A stretch of 64,000 bases of DNA from CAYMCO01 sp964388955 (lineage in GTDB: Bacteria; Chloroflexota; Anaerolineae; Anaerolineales; E44-bin32), in assembly GCA_964388955.1 (NCBI GenBank), contig CAYMCO010000002.1, positions 124,001-188,000 of the forward strand, in the 5' to 3' direction. Below the pieces are notes generated by a model, which ran no database searches, was not told the DNA's origin, and saw only the letters and a program-made list of their open reading frames with translations. Position 1 is the stretch's first letter. Each line of letters starts with the position of its first letter. The position numbers and the translations under genes were made by a program. This document shows positions 1 to 10,873 of this stretch, piece by piece.

Positions 1-52
1 ATCTTGCGGTTGCTGAGGGGCCTGAGGTCCGGTCGTCGGAAGGGGGAAAACC

Positions 53-427
53 ATGATCCGCTTGAAGCGGGCCTATGATCCCGTAGAGGAAGAAGACGGT
101 GCCCGGTTCCTGGTTGACCGCCTTTGGCCGCGTGGCATAAGAAAGGGGGATTTGGAGATCGAGGCGTGGCTGAAGGATGTCGCGCCCAGCGACGATTTGC
201 GCCGTTGGTTTGGCCACAAACCGGAGAAGTGGGACGAGTTCAAGGCGCGTTACTTCAGCGAGTTGGACGAGGGCGGGGGATCCCTCCGCCCCATCCGGGA
301 GGCCGCGGATCGCGGGACGGTCACCCTGGTATACGCTGCCCGGGATCGGGAGCACAACAACGCTGTCGCGCTGCGCGAGTACTTGGAGACAAAAGGACAA
401 GGTAGGAAATCGGAGGACGAGCAATGA
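53..427 (+). CDS. DUF488 family protein
   Basis: A 124-residue protein of the DUF488 (YeaO-like) family, small soluble proteins of unknown biochemical role. The N-terminal pattern LKRAYDP followed by RFLVDRLWPRGI (about residues 4-30) and the later WFGHKPEKWDEF segment are the family hallmarks. The ATG follows a purine-rich GGAAGGGGG ribosome site with good spacing. The stop codon overlaps the ATG of the transaldolase-isomerase gene (ATGA), so the two are translationally coupled and belong to one operon. Members often sit beside metabolic genes without a shown function. The family assignment is secure; the role is unknown. Confidence 0.85.
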   Translation: MIRLKRAYDPVEEEDGARFLVDRLWPRGIRKGDLEIEAWLKDVAPSDDLRRWFGHKPEKWDEFKARYFSELDEGGGSLRPIREAADRGTVTLVYAARDREHNNAVALREYLETKGQGRKSEDEQ

Positions 428-3315
428 GCGAGAATCCGCTGCAGAGGATACATAACTACGGCCAAAGCATATGGCTGGACTTCATCCGCCGGCATATGTT
501 GCGCTCCGGTGAGTTGGCCGAGCTGATCGAGAAGGACGGCGTCCGTGGAGTGACTTCCAACCCCTCGATCTTTGAGAAGGCGATCGCCGGCTCCAGCGAT
601 TACGACGACGCGATCCGTGAAATGGCCCAAGCCGAAAAGAGCGTGAATGAGATCTACGAACGGCTGACCACGGCGGACGTTCAGGCGGCCGCAGACCTGT
701 TCCGCCCCCTCTACGACCGGACTGATGGCGGGGACGGCTATGTCAGTCTTGAGGTCTCCCCGCATTTGGCTCACGATACGGAGGGGACGATCCAGGAGGC
801 ACGGCGCCTGTGGGCGGACTTGGATCGCCCCAATGTGCTCATCAAGGTCCCCGCCACCCGGGAGGGTCTGCCGGCGATCCAGCAGCTGATTTCCGAGGGC
901 ATCAACGTCAATGTGACCCTCCTGTTCGCGCTTCCCCGATACAGGGATGTCGCGGAGGCCTACATCTCGGGCCTGGAAGCCCGACTGGAGGGCGGAGGTG
1001 GCGTGAGCCGCGTCGCCTCGGTGGCCAGTTTCTTCCTGAGCCGCATCGATGTTCTTGTGGATCCGCTGCTCGAGAAGCGGATGAAGGGTCAGGGGCCACA
1101 TGCGAGCCTCGCGCGTGAGATGCACGGGCAGGTGGCGATCTCCAGCGCCAAAATTGCTTACCAACTGTACAAGGAGATCTTTGGGAGCGAACGATTTCAG
1201 GCGCTCGCGGAGAAAGGAGCGAGGCGCCAGCGGCTGCTGTGGGCCAGCACGAGCACCAAGGATCCCAGCTACAGCGATGTGAAATACGTTGAGGCACTGA
1301 TCGGCCCCCAGACCGTCAATACCATCCCGATGGAGACGCTGAACGCCTATCGCGATCATGGCGATCCGGCGCAGCGGCTGGAGACAGAGGTGGAACTTGC
1401 GAGGCGGACTCTGGATCGTCTCCCGGAGTTGGATATCGACTTGGAGCAGGTCACCGGGCAGTTGGAGGACGAGGGCGTGGAGAAATTCATCCGGCCTTTT
1501 GACCGGCTGATGGAGACGCTGAAAGGGGAGAAATCGGCCGCCCTCTCGCCGGCTACGGACCCCATGATTTTCGCCCTGGGCGACGCGAGAGACGCGGTGG
1601 AGGAGAGAATCGGCCAACTGAAGGGAGAGGGGTTTGCGGCCCGCCTGTGGCGCAAAGATCCGAGCCTGTGGAAGGGCGACCCGGAGCAGCAGAAGGTGAT
1701 CAAGGATGCCTTGGGTTGGCTCCACGTGGCGGAAAAGATGGAGGAGAATCTGCCCGCGCTTCAAGACTTCGTGGAGGAGGTCAAGTCCGCCGGCTTTCGG
1801 CACGTGGTGCATATGGGCATGGGGGGCAGCAGCCTCGCGCCGCTGTTCTTCGCACGCACCTTTGCGCCCTCTGAATCCGGCTTGCCTCTGACCGTATTGG
1901 ACACGACGGATCCAGAGACGGTGCTGCGCATAGAGCGCTCCGTCCCCTTGGAGCACACACTGTTTATCGTAGCGAGCAAATCGGGCACCACGGCCGAGAC
2001 GCGATCCTTTGGCGACTACTTCTACCAGAAGGTGCGCAGCCTGAAGGGAAACGGCGCCGGCGGCAGTTTCGTGGCCATCACGGATCCCGGGACACCGCTG
2101 GCAGAATTGGGCAGCGAGCGGGGCTTCCGCCGGGTGTTCCTCAACTACGTCGACATCGGCGGCCGCTATTCCGCCCTGTCATACTTCGGGCTGGTGCCGG
2201 CGGCCCTGCTCGGGGTGGATGTGTCTGAGCTCGTGGCGCGCGCCCTGCAGATGCGCCACGCTTGCTCCGCTTCTGTCCCGGAAACGGAAAACCCCGGGCT
2301 TCGCCTCGGAGCCGTCCTGGGGGAGCTGGGCCTTCGGGGCCGAAACAAGGTGACATTTGTGATGCCGGAGCCCATCGCGACATTCGCCATGTGGCTCGAG
2401 CAGCTCATCGCCGAAAGCACGGGAAAAGAGGGCAGGGGATTGCTGCCGGTAGCCGGGGAGCCGCTCGGGGATCCCTCGGTGTATGGCGACGACCGTGTCT
2501 TCGTATATATCCACGTGGGTGATGAGGCCACCGAAATGCGGAAGGAGCTGCGTACGCTCCGCCAAGCGGGCCAACCGGTCGTCGAAATCCGGCTGGAGGA
2601 TGAACTGGATGTCGGGCAAGAATTCTTCCGATGGGAGATCGCCACCGCCGTGGCCGGCTCAATCTTGGGGATCAATGCCTTCAATCAGCCCAACGTGCAG
2701 GAGAGCAAGGACAACACCGCCCGTTTGCTGGATGAGGTCAAGGAGACCGGCAATCTGACGGAGGAGGCACCGGAGATCCGTGAGGGCGATATCGCGCTCT
2801 ATACCGATCAGGCGGCGGAGGATGTTGCGGGCGGCCTGGCGCGATTCCTGAACCAGACGCAAGCCGGCGATTATATCGCCCTCATGGCATATATCACTGA
2901 GGGTCCCGTGATGGAGCGTAAGCTCGAGGACATGCGCCTGCTCCTTCGCGACACGAAGTCTGTGGCCACCACTCTCGGATACGGCCCACGGTTCCTGCAT
3001 TCCACCGGGCAGATGCACAAAGGCGGGCCCAACACAGGCGTGTTTCTGCAATTGACTGCCGACAACACGGAGGATGCTGCCATCCCGGATCGGCCATACT
3101 CCTTCGGCGTGCTGAGGCACGCCCAATATCTGGGCGACCTGCGAGCCCTGCGGGAGCACGGACGGCGCGTGGTTCGGATCCATCTCGCAGGTGATGTGGA
3201 AGCCGGCATGGCACGCCTGAGCGCGTCCCTCAGGGGAGCGCTGGGCGCGCCCCCGTCGGGGAACGGGCGGTCCCGGAAGGGCCGATCCCGTTCAAAAGCA
3301 AAGGTGGGCGGATAA
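424..3315 (+). CDS. tal-pgi: bifunctional transaldolase / glucose-6-phosphate isomerase
   Basis: A 963-residue fusion enzyme. Residues about 1-370 are a transaldolase, with GVTSNPSIFEKAI near residue 40 and the Schiff-base lysine in VLIKVPAT (Lys141). Residues about 380-963 are a phosphoglucose isomerase, with the sugar-phosphate-binding segments HMGMGGSSLAP (about 463) and ASKSGTTAET (about 517). Transaldolase exchanges a three-carbon unit between sedoheptulose 7-phosphate and glyceraldehyde 3-phosphate; the isomerase converts fructose 6-phosphate to glucose 6-phosphate. Together they return pentose phosphates to the substrate of the zwf product encoded 2 kb downstream, allowing a cyclic oxidative pentose phosphate pathway. 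The fusion is known in several phyla. The C-terminus (about 940-963) is a lysine/arginine-rich tail. It overlaps the DUF488 gene upstream and lies 1 bp before the HAD gene. Confidence 0.95.
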   Translation: MSENPLQRIHNYGQSIWLDFIRRHMLRSGELAELIEKDGVRGVTSNPSIFEKAIAGSSDYDDAIREMAQAEKSVNEIYERLTTADVQAAADLFRPLYDRTDGGDGYVSLEVSPHLAHDTEGTIQEARRLWADLDRPNVLIKVPATREGLPAIQQLISEGINVNVTLLFALPRYRDVAEAYISGLEARLEGGGGVSRVASVASFFLSRIDVLVDPLLEKRMKGQGPHASLAREMHGQVAISSAKIAYQLYKEIFGSERFQALAEKGARRQRLLWASTSTKDPSYSDVKYVEALIGPQTVNTIPMETLNAYRDHGDPAQRLETEVELARRTLDRLPELDIDLEQVTGQLEDEGVEKFIRPFDRLMETLKGEKSAALSPATDPMIFALGDARDAVEERIGQLKGEGFAARLWRKDPSLWKGDPEQQKVIKDALGWLHVAEKMEENLPALQDFVEEVKSAGFRHVVHMGMGGSSLAPLFFARTFAPSESGLPLTVLDTTDPETVLRIERSVPLEHTLFIVASKSGTTAETRSFGDYFYQKVRSLKGNGAGGSFVAITDPGTPLAELGSERGFRRVFLNYVDIGGRYSALSYFGLVPAALLGVDVSELVARALQMRHACSASVPETENPGLRLGAVLGELGLRGRNKVTFVMPEPIATFAMWLEQLIAESTGKEGRGLLPVAGEPLGDPSVYGDDRVFVYIHVGDEATEMRKELRTLRQAGQPVVEIRLEDELDVGQEFFRWEIATAVAGSILGINAFNQPNVQESKDNTARLLDEVKETGNLTEEAPEIREGDIALYTDQAAEDVAGGLARFLNQTQAGDYIALMAYITEGPVMERKLEDMRLLLRDTKSVATTLGYGPRFLHSTGQMHKGGPNTGVFLQLTADNTEDAAIPDRPYSFGVLRHAQYLGDLRALREHGRRVVRIHLAGDVEAGMARLSASLRGALGAPPSGNGRSRKGRSRSKAKVGG

Positions 3316-3316
3316 C

Positions 3317-3940
3317 ATGGCACAATCGGATTCGATCAGCACGCTGTTCCTGGACATCGGTGGAGTGTTGCTCACCAATGGCTGGGACCACACTATGCGC
3401 CAGAAGGCGGCAAAGACGTTCGATCTGGACTATGATGAGATCAATGAGCGCCATCACCTTACTTTTGACACTTACGAAGTCGGCAAGCTGAACCTGTATG
3501 AATACCTGGAGCGGGTCATCTTCTATCGGGAGCGCCCCTTCTCATTGGAGGAGTTCAGGGCGTTCATGTTTGAACAATCCCAGCCGTATCCCGAGATGAT
3601 TGACCTGATCAAGGGGCTCAAGGATCGCTACGGGCTGCGCACCGCGGCCATCAGCAACGAGGGCCGTGAGCTGACTGTGTTCCGGATTCAGAAGTTTGAC
3701 CTGCACAAGGTGATCGATTTCTTCGTGTCATCTTGCTTCGTCCATTACCGGAAGCCGGATGAGGACATATATCGCATCGCGCTGGATATTGCGCAGGTCG
3801 CTCCGGATCGGGCCGTCTATGTCGAGGATCGGCCCATGTTCGTGGATGTGGCCCAAGGGCTCGGTATCCATGGGGTGCTGCATAAAGGTACCGATACGAC
3901 GCGCGAATCCCTGGATACGCTGGGTTTGTCGCTGAGCTGA
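3317..3940 (+). CDS. HAD-superfamily hydrolase
   Basis: A 207-residue haloacid dehalogenase-like hydrolase of the YihX-like subgroup. Motif I is FLDIGGVLL (Asp13), with glycine where classical phosphatases carry the second aspartate, as in many GGVL/GNV-type members. Motif II is AAISNEG (Ser113), motif III the lysine of HYRKPDED (about 145), and motif IV YVEDRPMFVDVA (about 164-175). These residues form the usual phosphoaspartate site. The substrate is unknown; sugar phosphates are a fair guess, because the gene begins 1 bp after tal-pgi and lies upstream of gnd and zwf in the same direction. YihX itself acts on glucose 1-phosphate. Family confidence is high; the substrate is inference. Confidence 0.85.
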   Translation: MAQSDSISTLFLDIGGVLLTNGWDHTMRQKAAKTFDLDYDEINERHHLTFDTYEVGKLNLYEYLERVIFYRERPFSLEEFRAFMFEQSQPYPEMIDLIKGLKDRYGLRTAAISNEGRELTVFRIQKFDLHKVIDFFVSSCFVHYRKPDEDIYRIALDIAQVAPDRAVYVEDRPMFVDVAQGLGIHGVLHKGTDTTRESLDTLGLSLS

Positions 3941-4096
3941 CTGGAGATCCGCCGGGCCCTCCGCAATCCCTCGGCGATCGATGGATGTGGCCTCGCTCTG
4001 GATCGCGGGGGCAGCGCCTACTCAGTCCATCCAGGCAAGAAGGGCGCATGTGGGTTGGTGGGCCAAAGGCGCGTGAACACAGAAGGGAGTTGGACG

Positions 4097-5520
<1,424 letters not shown>

Positions 5521-5524
<4 letters not shown>

Positions 5525-7059
5525 GGGTGAAGCTGCCCGAGGCCGCCATTTTGACGATCTTCGGAGCGGGCGGTGATCTGACTTGGCGCAAGCTCATCCC
5601 CGCTATCACCAATATCTGCATTGACGATGCCCTCCCCGAGAACTTCGCCATTCTGGGCGTTGACCGCAAAGAGATGGGCCTATCCGAGTTCCAGGATCGG
5701 CTTCATGATGGGGTGAACCGTTTCTCTCGCCGGGGGAAGGTGGGGGACGATGAGTGGCAGAACTTCACCCGCTTCCTGCATGGCTACATCACCGGCGATC
5801 TGGGGGATTCGGCGACATACTCCAAACTGTCTGAAACGCTGGATCAGACCGAGGCGGAGTGGGGGACCAAGGCGAACCGCATTTTCTACCTGGCTATCCC
5901 ACCTGCGGTGGTGGGGACTATCGTTAAGGGCCTGGATGAGGCCGGGCTGACGAAGGAGCGGGAGCGAGCGCGAATCGTCGTCGAGAAGCCTTTTGGCGAT
6001 GATCTGGAGTCCGCCAAGGAGTTGAACCTGGTGCTCACCGGGGCATTCCAGGAACGTCAGATCTATCGCATTGACCACTACTTGGGCAAGGAAACGGTGC
6101 AGAATATCCTCGCCTTCCGATTCGCAAATGCACTTTTCGAACCCCTCTGGGATCGGCGCTATATCGACCATGTGCAGATCACCGTGGCGGAGAAAGTGGG
6201 AATCGGACATCGCGGCGCATACTACGAGGGCGCCGGAGCTCTGCGGGACATGATCCAGAACCACCTGCTCCAGGTGCTGTCCCTGGTCTCCATGGAGCCC
6301 CCGGTGTCCTTCGACGCCGATGAGATCCGCAATAAGAAAGTGGATGTGCTGCATGCCATTCGAGACATTTCAGCGGAGCAGGTGCCGCATTTCGCCGCCC
6401 GGGGCCAATACGGCCGAGGCTGGATCGAAGGAGATGAGGTCGTCGCATACCGCGCTGAGGAAGATGTGGCCTCGGAATCGCAGACCGAGACCTACGCCGC
6501 GCTCAAGCTGTTCATCGACAATTGGCGGTGGCATGATGTGCCTTTCTACCTGCGAACCGGCAAGAGGCTGCCGAAGCGGGTGTCCCAGGTGACGATCGAA
6601 TTCCGGCCTGTGCCCCACCAGTCATTCCCGCCCTCCGCCCTGTCCGCATGGCAGCCCAACCGGTTGGTCATCCGCATCCAGCCGGAGGAGGGGATCGCGC
6701 TGCGATTTCAGGCCAAGCGGCCGGGCCTGAGCGTGAAGCTCAGCCCAGTGGACATGCGCTTCAGCTACCACGAGGCTTTTCAGCGCGAACCCCCCGAGGC
6801 ATACGAGGAGCTCCTGCTGGACGTGATGCTTGGGGATGCCACGCTGTTTATGCGCGCCGACCAGGTGGAGGCCGCGTGGTCCGTGGTGATGCCCGTGCTG
6901 GAGGCGTGGGAGGCGGAACCCCGCCCGGATTTCCCGAACTATGACGCGGGGACATGGGGGCCCTCCGAGGCGGAAGTGCTGATTGCGCGTGACGGCCGCA
7001 GCTGGGTGCAGCCGAAAGTCCCGGAAGAGGAGGAAGGGGCATCCTCCGGCTTGGAATAG
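5521..7059 (+). CDS. zwf: glucose-6-phosphate 1-dehydrogenase
   Basis: A 512-residue glucose-6-phosphate dehydrogenase, first enzyme of the oxidative pentose phosphate pathway, making NADPH and 6-phosphogluconolactone. The nucleotide-binding stretch GAGGDLTWRKLIPAI lies at about residues 14-28 and the active-site signature RIDHYLGKE at about 182-190, followed by a full C-terminal beta-sandwich domain. The ATG at 5521 overlaps the gnd stop and follows GAGAGGAGAAATC, a good ribosome site. No 6-phosphogluconolactonase gene is visible here, so that step must be encoded elsewhere or be spontaneous. An imperfect hairpin just downstream (AAGCGG at 7086 pairing with CCGCTT at 7100, then TT) may end the transcript, directly before the operator of the ATPase gene. 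Confidence 0.96.
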
Positions 7060-7361
7060 CCCCCGCGAAAGGCGTTTACGGCTCGAAGCGGATCGCTCAC
7101 CGCTTTTAGGCTCCCTTAAGGTTGCTGTAACCAGAACATAAAGCCAAAGCGCATCTTGGATCGCTATCATGAAAGTGGTTGGGGGATGGATTCTGCCCCT
7201 GGTCTCCAGGGAGGGTTCATGTGGCGGCCGACGACGGTGCGAATGAGGAAGAGACGTCTGCGCCCATCAACCACCGGTCATCAAAGGGACATCGAAATCG
7301 GACCGCGACGCCGGTCGGGGGTTCCTCCAAGGGCTGGGGACGGATCAGTCAGGAGCCGTAA
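7060..7361. other. intergenic region zwf / H+-ATPase
   Basis: A 302-base gap. It holds a weak terminator-like hairpin (7086-7107), the phased operator and -10 box (7105-7170), and about 190 bases of leader before the ATPase ATG, in which I see no further motif. Short open frames here lack ribosome sites or homology I can recognise. Confidence 0.5.
7105..7170 (+). promoter_or_regulatory. 11-bp phased operator and promoter of the proton ATPase gene
   Basis: Hexamers TTTAGG (7105), TTAAGG (7116), GTAACC (7127) and ATAAAG (7138) start exactly 11 bp apart. After 21 bp comes TATCAT (7165-7170), a good -10 box with no recognisable -35. Direct repeats at one helical turn, replacing the -35 element, are the layout of OmpR/PhoB-family activator sites. 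The same layout recurs at five other places in the window. The downstream gene is the H+-ATPase. The geometry is seen directly; regulator identity is inferred. Confidence 0.6.
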
Positions 7362-9887
7362 ATGAGCGAAGGCAAGACCCAGGTTCGAAGCGCGGCCTCG
7401 GAGGGATCGGCAGCGGGGTGGGACGGCAAGACTGCGGTCGAGAAGCTCTCGCTGGCGCAGCTTGAAGAGCGACTGGGAGCATCCGGAGACGGCCTCACCA
7501 ATCAACAAGTGCAGAGCCGCTTGCAGCAATATGGCTACAACGAGATCCCGGAGACACACGCAAGCCCAATCCTGAAGTTCTTGTTCTACTTCTGGGGCCC
7601 CATCCCATGGATGATCGAGGTGGCGGCAGTCCTCTCCGCGCTGGTCCGGCATTGGACGGACTTCGCCATCATCATGGCGTTGCTGCTGGTGAACGCCGTC
7701 GTGGGCTTCTGGGAGGAGTACCAGGCGGGCAACACGGTCGATGCCCTCAAGCGGCGGCTGGCGCCGCAAGCCCGCGTCCGGCGAGAAGGGGCCTGGACCA
7801 CCGTGCCAGCCCGAGAACTGGTGCCCGGCGACGTCATTCGGTTGCGCATCGGCGACATCGTGCCGGCCGACTCAAAGCTGCTCGAAGGCGATCCGATCGA
7901 GGTGGATCAGTCGGCGCTGACAGGCGAATCCCTACCTGTCACCCACGCACCGGGGGATGGCGTCTACTCTGGCTCCATCATCCGGAAGGGGGAGATCGAC
8001 GCGCTTGTCTATGCCACCGGAGCGGGAACCTACTTCGGAAAAACCGCCCACTTGGTCGAGACCGCGCACAAAGTCAGTCACTTTCAGCAGGCTGTGCTGA
8101 AGATTGGCGATTACCTCATCGTCATCGCAGTGGCCCTTGTGATATTGATCCTGGCGTTCGCCCTGTTCCGGGGCGACGATATGCTCACCACACTCCAGTT
8201 CGCCCTGATTCTGACCGTCGCTGCTATCCCCGTCGCGATGCCCACCGTGCTCTCCGTGACCATGGCGATCGGCGCACGGCTGCTGGCAGGCGACCAGGCC
8301 ATCGTGACGCGGCTCTCGAGCATCGAAGAATTGGCGGGCATCGACGTGCTGTGCTCGGACAAGACCGGCACGCTCACCCAGAACAAACTCACCTTGGGGG
8401 ATCCCTTCATCATTGACGGGGCCCAGGGTGAAGAGGTCATCCTCAGCGCCGCGCTGGCCTCCCGTGCCGAGGATCAGGACCCTATCGACCTTGCAGTGCT
8501 GGGGGGATTGAAGGATGGCGGCGCGGTGGACGGCTATCAAGTGACCCATTTTCTGCCTTTCGACCCCGTCCACAAGCGCACCGAGGCAGAAGTCCGCGCC
8601 GAGAGCGGAGAGTCTTTCAAGGTCACCAAAGGCGCGCCGCAGGTGATCATGGACCTGGCGGCGGATGCCTCGTCGATCCGGCCGCAAGTTGAAGAGGCGG
8701 TGAACAAATTCGCACAGCGCGGCTTTCGATCCCTGGGCGTCGCCCGCACAGATGCGGAGGGGGCATGGCGGTTCTTGGGCGTGCTCCCGCTGTACGATCC
8801 GCCGCGCGATGACTCGAAGGCCACAATTGACACCGCCGAGGCCATGGGCGTTGATGTCAAGATGGTCACTGGCGACCAGATTGCGATCGCCAGGGAGATC
8901 GCCCGGCAATTGGACTTGGGCACAGACATTCTGGATGCCAGCGTCTTTGGGGAGACACAGCAGCATGAAGCAGGTCGGCTCGCCGACACGATCGAGAAAT
9001 CGGACGGTTTCGCACAAGTGTTCCCGGAACATAAATACCACATCGTGGATGTGCTCCAACAGCGGAAGCACATCGTCGGGATGACGGGGGATGGAGTTAA
9101 TGACGCGCCGGCGCTGAAGAAGGCGGATGCCGGAATCGCCGTCTCTGGAGCGACCGACGCGGCGAGATCCGCGGCGGACATCGTACTGATGACGCCCGGG
9201 TTGTCGGTGATTATTGAGGCCATCAAACAGAGTCGAAAGATCTTTCAGCGGATGAACAGCTACGCGATCTACCGCATCGCCGAGACGATACGGGTGCTGC
9301 TGTTCATGACGCTGTCCATCTTGGTCTTCAATTTCTATCCGGTCACGGCTGTGATGATCGTTCTTCTGGCGCTGCTGAATGATGGCGCCATACTGTCGAT
9401 CGCTTACGACCGGGTGCGCTATTCCGACAAACCCGAAGCGTGGAACATGCCCGTCGTATTGGGCATCGCCTCGGTGCTGGGCATCTTTGGGGTCATCGCC
9501 ACGTTTGGGCTCTTCTATCTGGGGGAACGCGTATTTCATCTCAGTCGTGATGTCATCCAAACGCTGATGTATCTGAAACTCTCAGTGGCAGGGCACCTGA
9601 CGATCTTCGTCACACGCACGCGCGGCCCATTCTGGTCGCACCGCCCTTCGCCCATTCTCCTCGGGGCCGTGTTGTTGACTCAGGCTGTCGCCACACTCAT
9701 CACAGTGTATGGATTGTTCATGACGCCCATCGGTTGGACTCGGGCCCTGCTGGTGTGGGCATATGCCCTGGCGTGGTTCTTGGTGAATGATCGCGTGAAA
9801 TTGGCCGCGTACCGGCTATTCGACACCCACAGCTCACTGCTGCCCCACATGCGGGGGGGCGGTCGCGCCCGGGTCGGAGCGGCATGA
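7362..9887 (+). CDS. plasma-membrane-type proton-efflux P-type ATPase (P3A)
   Basis: An 841-residue P-type ATPase of the PMA/AHA proton-pump class. The actuator motif TGES lies near residue 187, the phosphorylation site CSDKTGTLT has its aspartate at 333, and the hinge motif GDGVNDAPAL lies near 575. In membrane helix 6, LLALLNDGAILSIAYD carries the aspartate (Asp674) that corresponds to the proton-binding residue of fungal and plant pumps. About ten membrane segments are visible, four of them C-terminal. The pump uses ATP to export protons. It lacks the long regulatory C-tail of the plant enzymes. ATG at 7362 follows AGGAG with 6 bases spacing. A phased operator precedes it. Such pumps are scattered in bacteria and archaea, often in acid-tolerant ones. 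Confidence 0.93.
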   Translation: MSEGKTQVRSAASEGSAAGWDGKTAVEKLSLAQLEERLGASGDGLTNQQVQSRLQQYGYNEIPETHASPILKFLFYFWGPIPWMIEVAAVLSALVRHWTDFAIIMALLLVNAVVGFWEEYQAGNTVDALKRRLAPQARVRREGAWTTVPARELVPGDVIRLRIGDIVPADSKLLEGDPIEVDQSALTGESLPVTHAPGDGVYSGSIIRKGEIDALVYATGAGTYFGKTAHLVETAHKVSHFQQAVLKIGDYLIVIAVALVILILAFALFRGDDMLTTLQFALILTVAAIPVAMPTVLSVTMAIGARLLAGDQAIVTRLSSIEELAGIDVLCSDKTGTLTQNKLTLGDPFIIDGAQGEEVILSAALASRAEDQDPIDLAVLGGLKDGGAVDGYQVTHFLPFDPVHKRTEAEVRAESGESFKVTKGAPQVIMDLAADASSIRPQVEEAVNKFAQRGFRSLGVARTDAEGAWRFLGVLPLYDPPRDDSKATIDTAEAMGVDVKMVTGDQIAIAREIARQLDLGTDILDASVFGETQQHEAGRLADTIEKSDGFAQVFPEHKYHIVDVLQQRKHIVGMTGDGVNDAPALKKADAGIAVSGATDAARSAADIVLMTPGLSVIIEAIKQSRKIFQRMNSYAIYRIAETIRVLLFMTLSILVFNFYPVTAVMIVLLALLNDGAILSIAYDRVRYSDKPEAWNMPVVLGIASVLGIFGVIATFGLFYLGERVFHLSRDVIQTLMYLKLSVAGHLTIFVTRTRGPFWSHRPSPILLGAVLLTQAVATLITVYGLFMTPIGWTRALLVWAYALAWFLVNDRVKLAAYRLFDTHSSLLPHMRGGGRARVGAA

Positions 9888-10043
9888 AGGTTGACTGGCT
9901 GAAGCGGAGAAAACCATGGGTGGAGGCAAGTGCGGGGAGAGGGGCGATCGCCCCGGCTCCAACAGGGGCCTTTTCCCCACATCACTAGTCCGCTCCGGCG
10001 ATCTAGCGCATGGAGCGGCAGAAAGAGAGAGGAGCGTCGATCG

Positions 10044-10766
10044 ATGGAAACAACAATGGAAGGCAGGATGAAATCAAGCCTGATGGAGCGGTCGCAGAGC
10101 GAGGTTGAGCGGCGAATCGAACTGCTTGTGTTCCTTCTGCTGATAGTGCCCTCGATGGCTTTCTCATTCTTTGCCGTCAAACAGGGGACGGTCAGCTTCA
10201 CCTTGACGGCCGTAGCGACGATCTTCCGGGATATCGGATTGGTGGCGCTGATCCTATTTTTCCTCTGGCGCAACGCCGAACACGTGCGCCATATCGGCTG
10301 GCATTTTGCTCACCTCTGGCGGGACATGCTCATCGGGGCACTTCTCTTTGTTCCCATGTTCTATGGGGCCGACCTGCTGGAGCAGCTCCTGCAGTCCATC
10401 GGCTTCAGCGTGCCGTCGACGCCTCTTCCCACCACTCCGCAGGCGACGGGCATGGGAGAGTTCATCCTCGCGCTGATCCTGGTCGTGGTGGTGGCCATCT
10501 CGGAGGAGACCATCTTCCGCGGCTATCTGATCGACCGTCTGCAGGCATTCGTGCCCAGCCAGGCGCTGGCCGTTATCGGCTCCGCAATCATCTTCATGCT
10601 TGGACACGGGTATGAGGGGTCGGCCGGAGTGCTGACCGTGGGCGCGATGGGGGTTGTCTTTGGCCTGGTTTACGCCTGGCGCAAGAGCTTGGTCGCTCCC
10701 ATCACAATGCACTTCCTCCAGGACTTGGTGGTTATTGCGATCATCCCCATCTTGACCGGATCCTGA
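10044..10766 (+). CDS. CPBP-family intramembrane metalloprotease
   Basis: A 240-residue membrane protein of the CPBP (CAAX protease and bacteriocin-processing, Abi) family. The first motif EETIFR lies at residues 154-159, the second at FMLGHGYEG (His188), and a third conserved position HFLQDLV near the C-terminus. About six to seven membrane helices are visible from residue 20 onward. I chose the ATG at 10044 because GAGAGAGGAG lies 9 bases upstream; an in-frame ATG at 9930 would add 38 unconserved residues. Such enzymes cleave within or near membranes, and the substrate here is unknown. It lies in the same direction as the ATPase and mutase genes with about 100-150-base gaps. Confidence 0.85.
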   Translation: METTMEGRMKSSLMERSQSEVERRIELLVFLLLIVPSMAFSFFAVKQGTVSFTLTAVATIFRDIGLVALILFFLWRNAEHVRHIGWHFAHLWRDMLIGALLFVPMFYGADLLEQLLQSIGFSVPSTPLPTTPQATGMGEFILALILVVVVAISEETIFRGYLIDRLQAFVPSQALAVIGSAIIFMLGHGYEGSAGVLTVGAMGVVFGLVYAWRKSLVAPITMHFLQDLVVIAIIPILTGS

Positions 10767-10873
10767 GCGACGGGGAGCAGGGCGCCAGGGTCGCGGCATG
10801 CCTCTGCAGGCGGGGTTGCTGCAAGAGGTATGCGATCCGTGGAGGCTGACAAGCAAGGAGTAATAGGAGAAAC

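Noticed and set aside
250..1956. A 568-residue open frame on the minus strand inside tal-pgi, and similar long antisense frames (4022-5491, 7932-9560, 12546-13889, 37604-38944, 50676-52733)
   Set aside because: They lie opposite well-conserved genes, show low-complexity His/Arg/Gln-rich translations without motifs and have no ribosome sites. They come from the codon bias of GC-rich genes.
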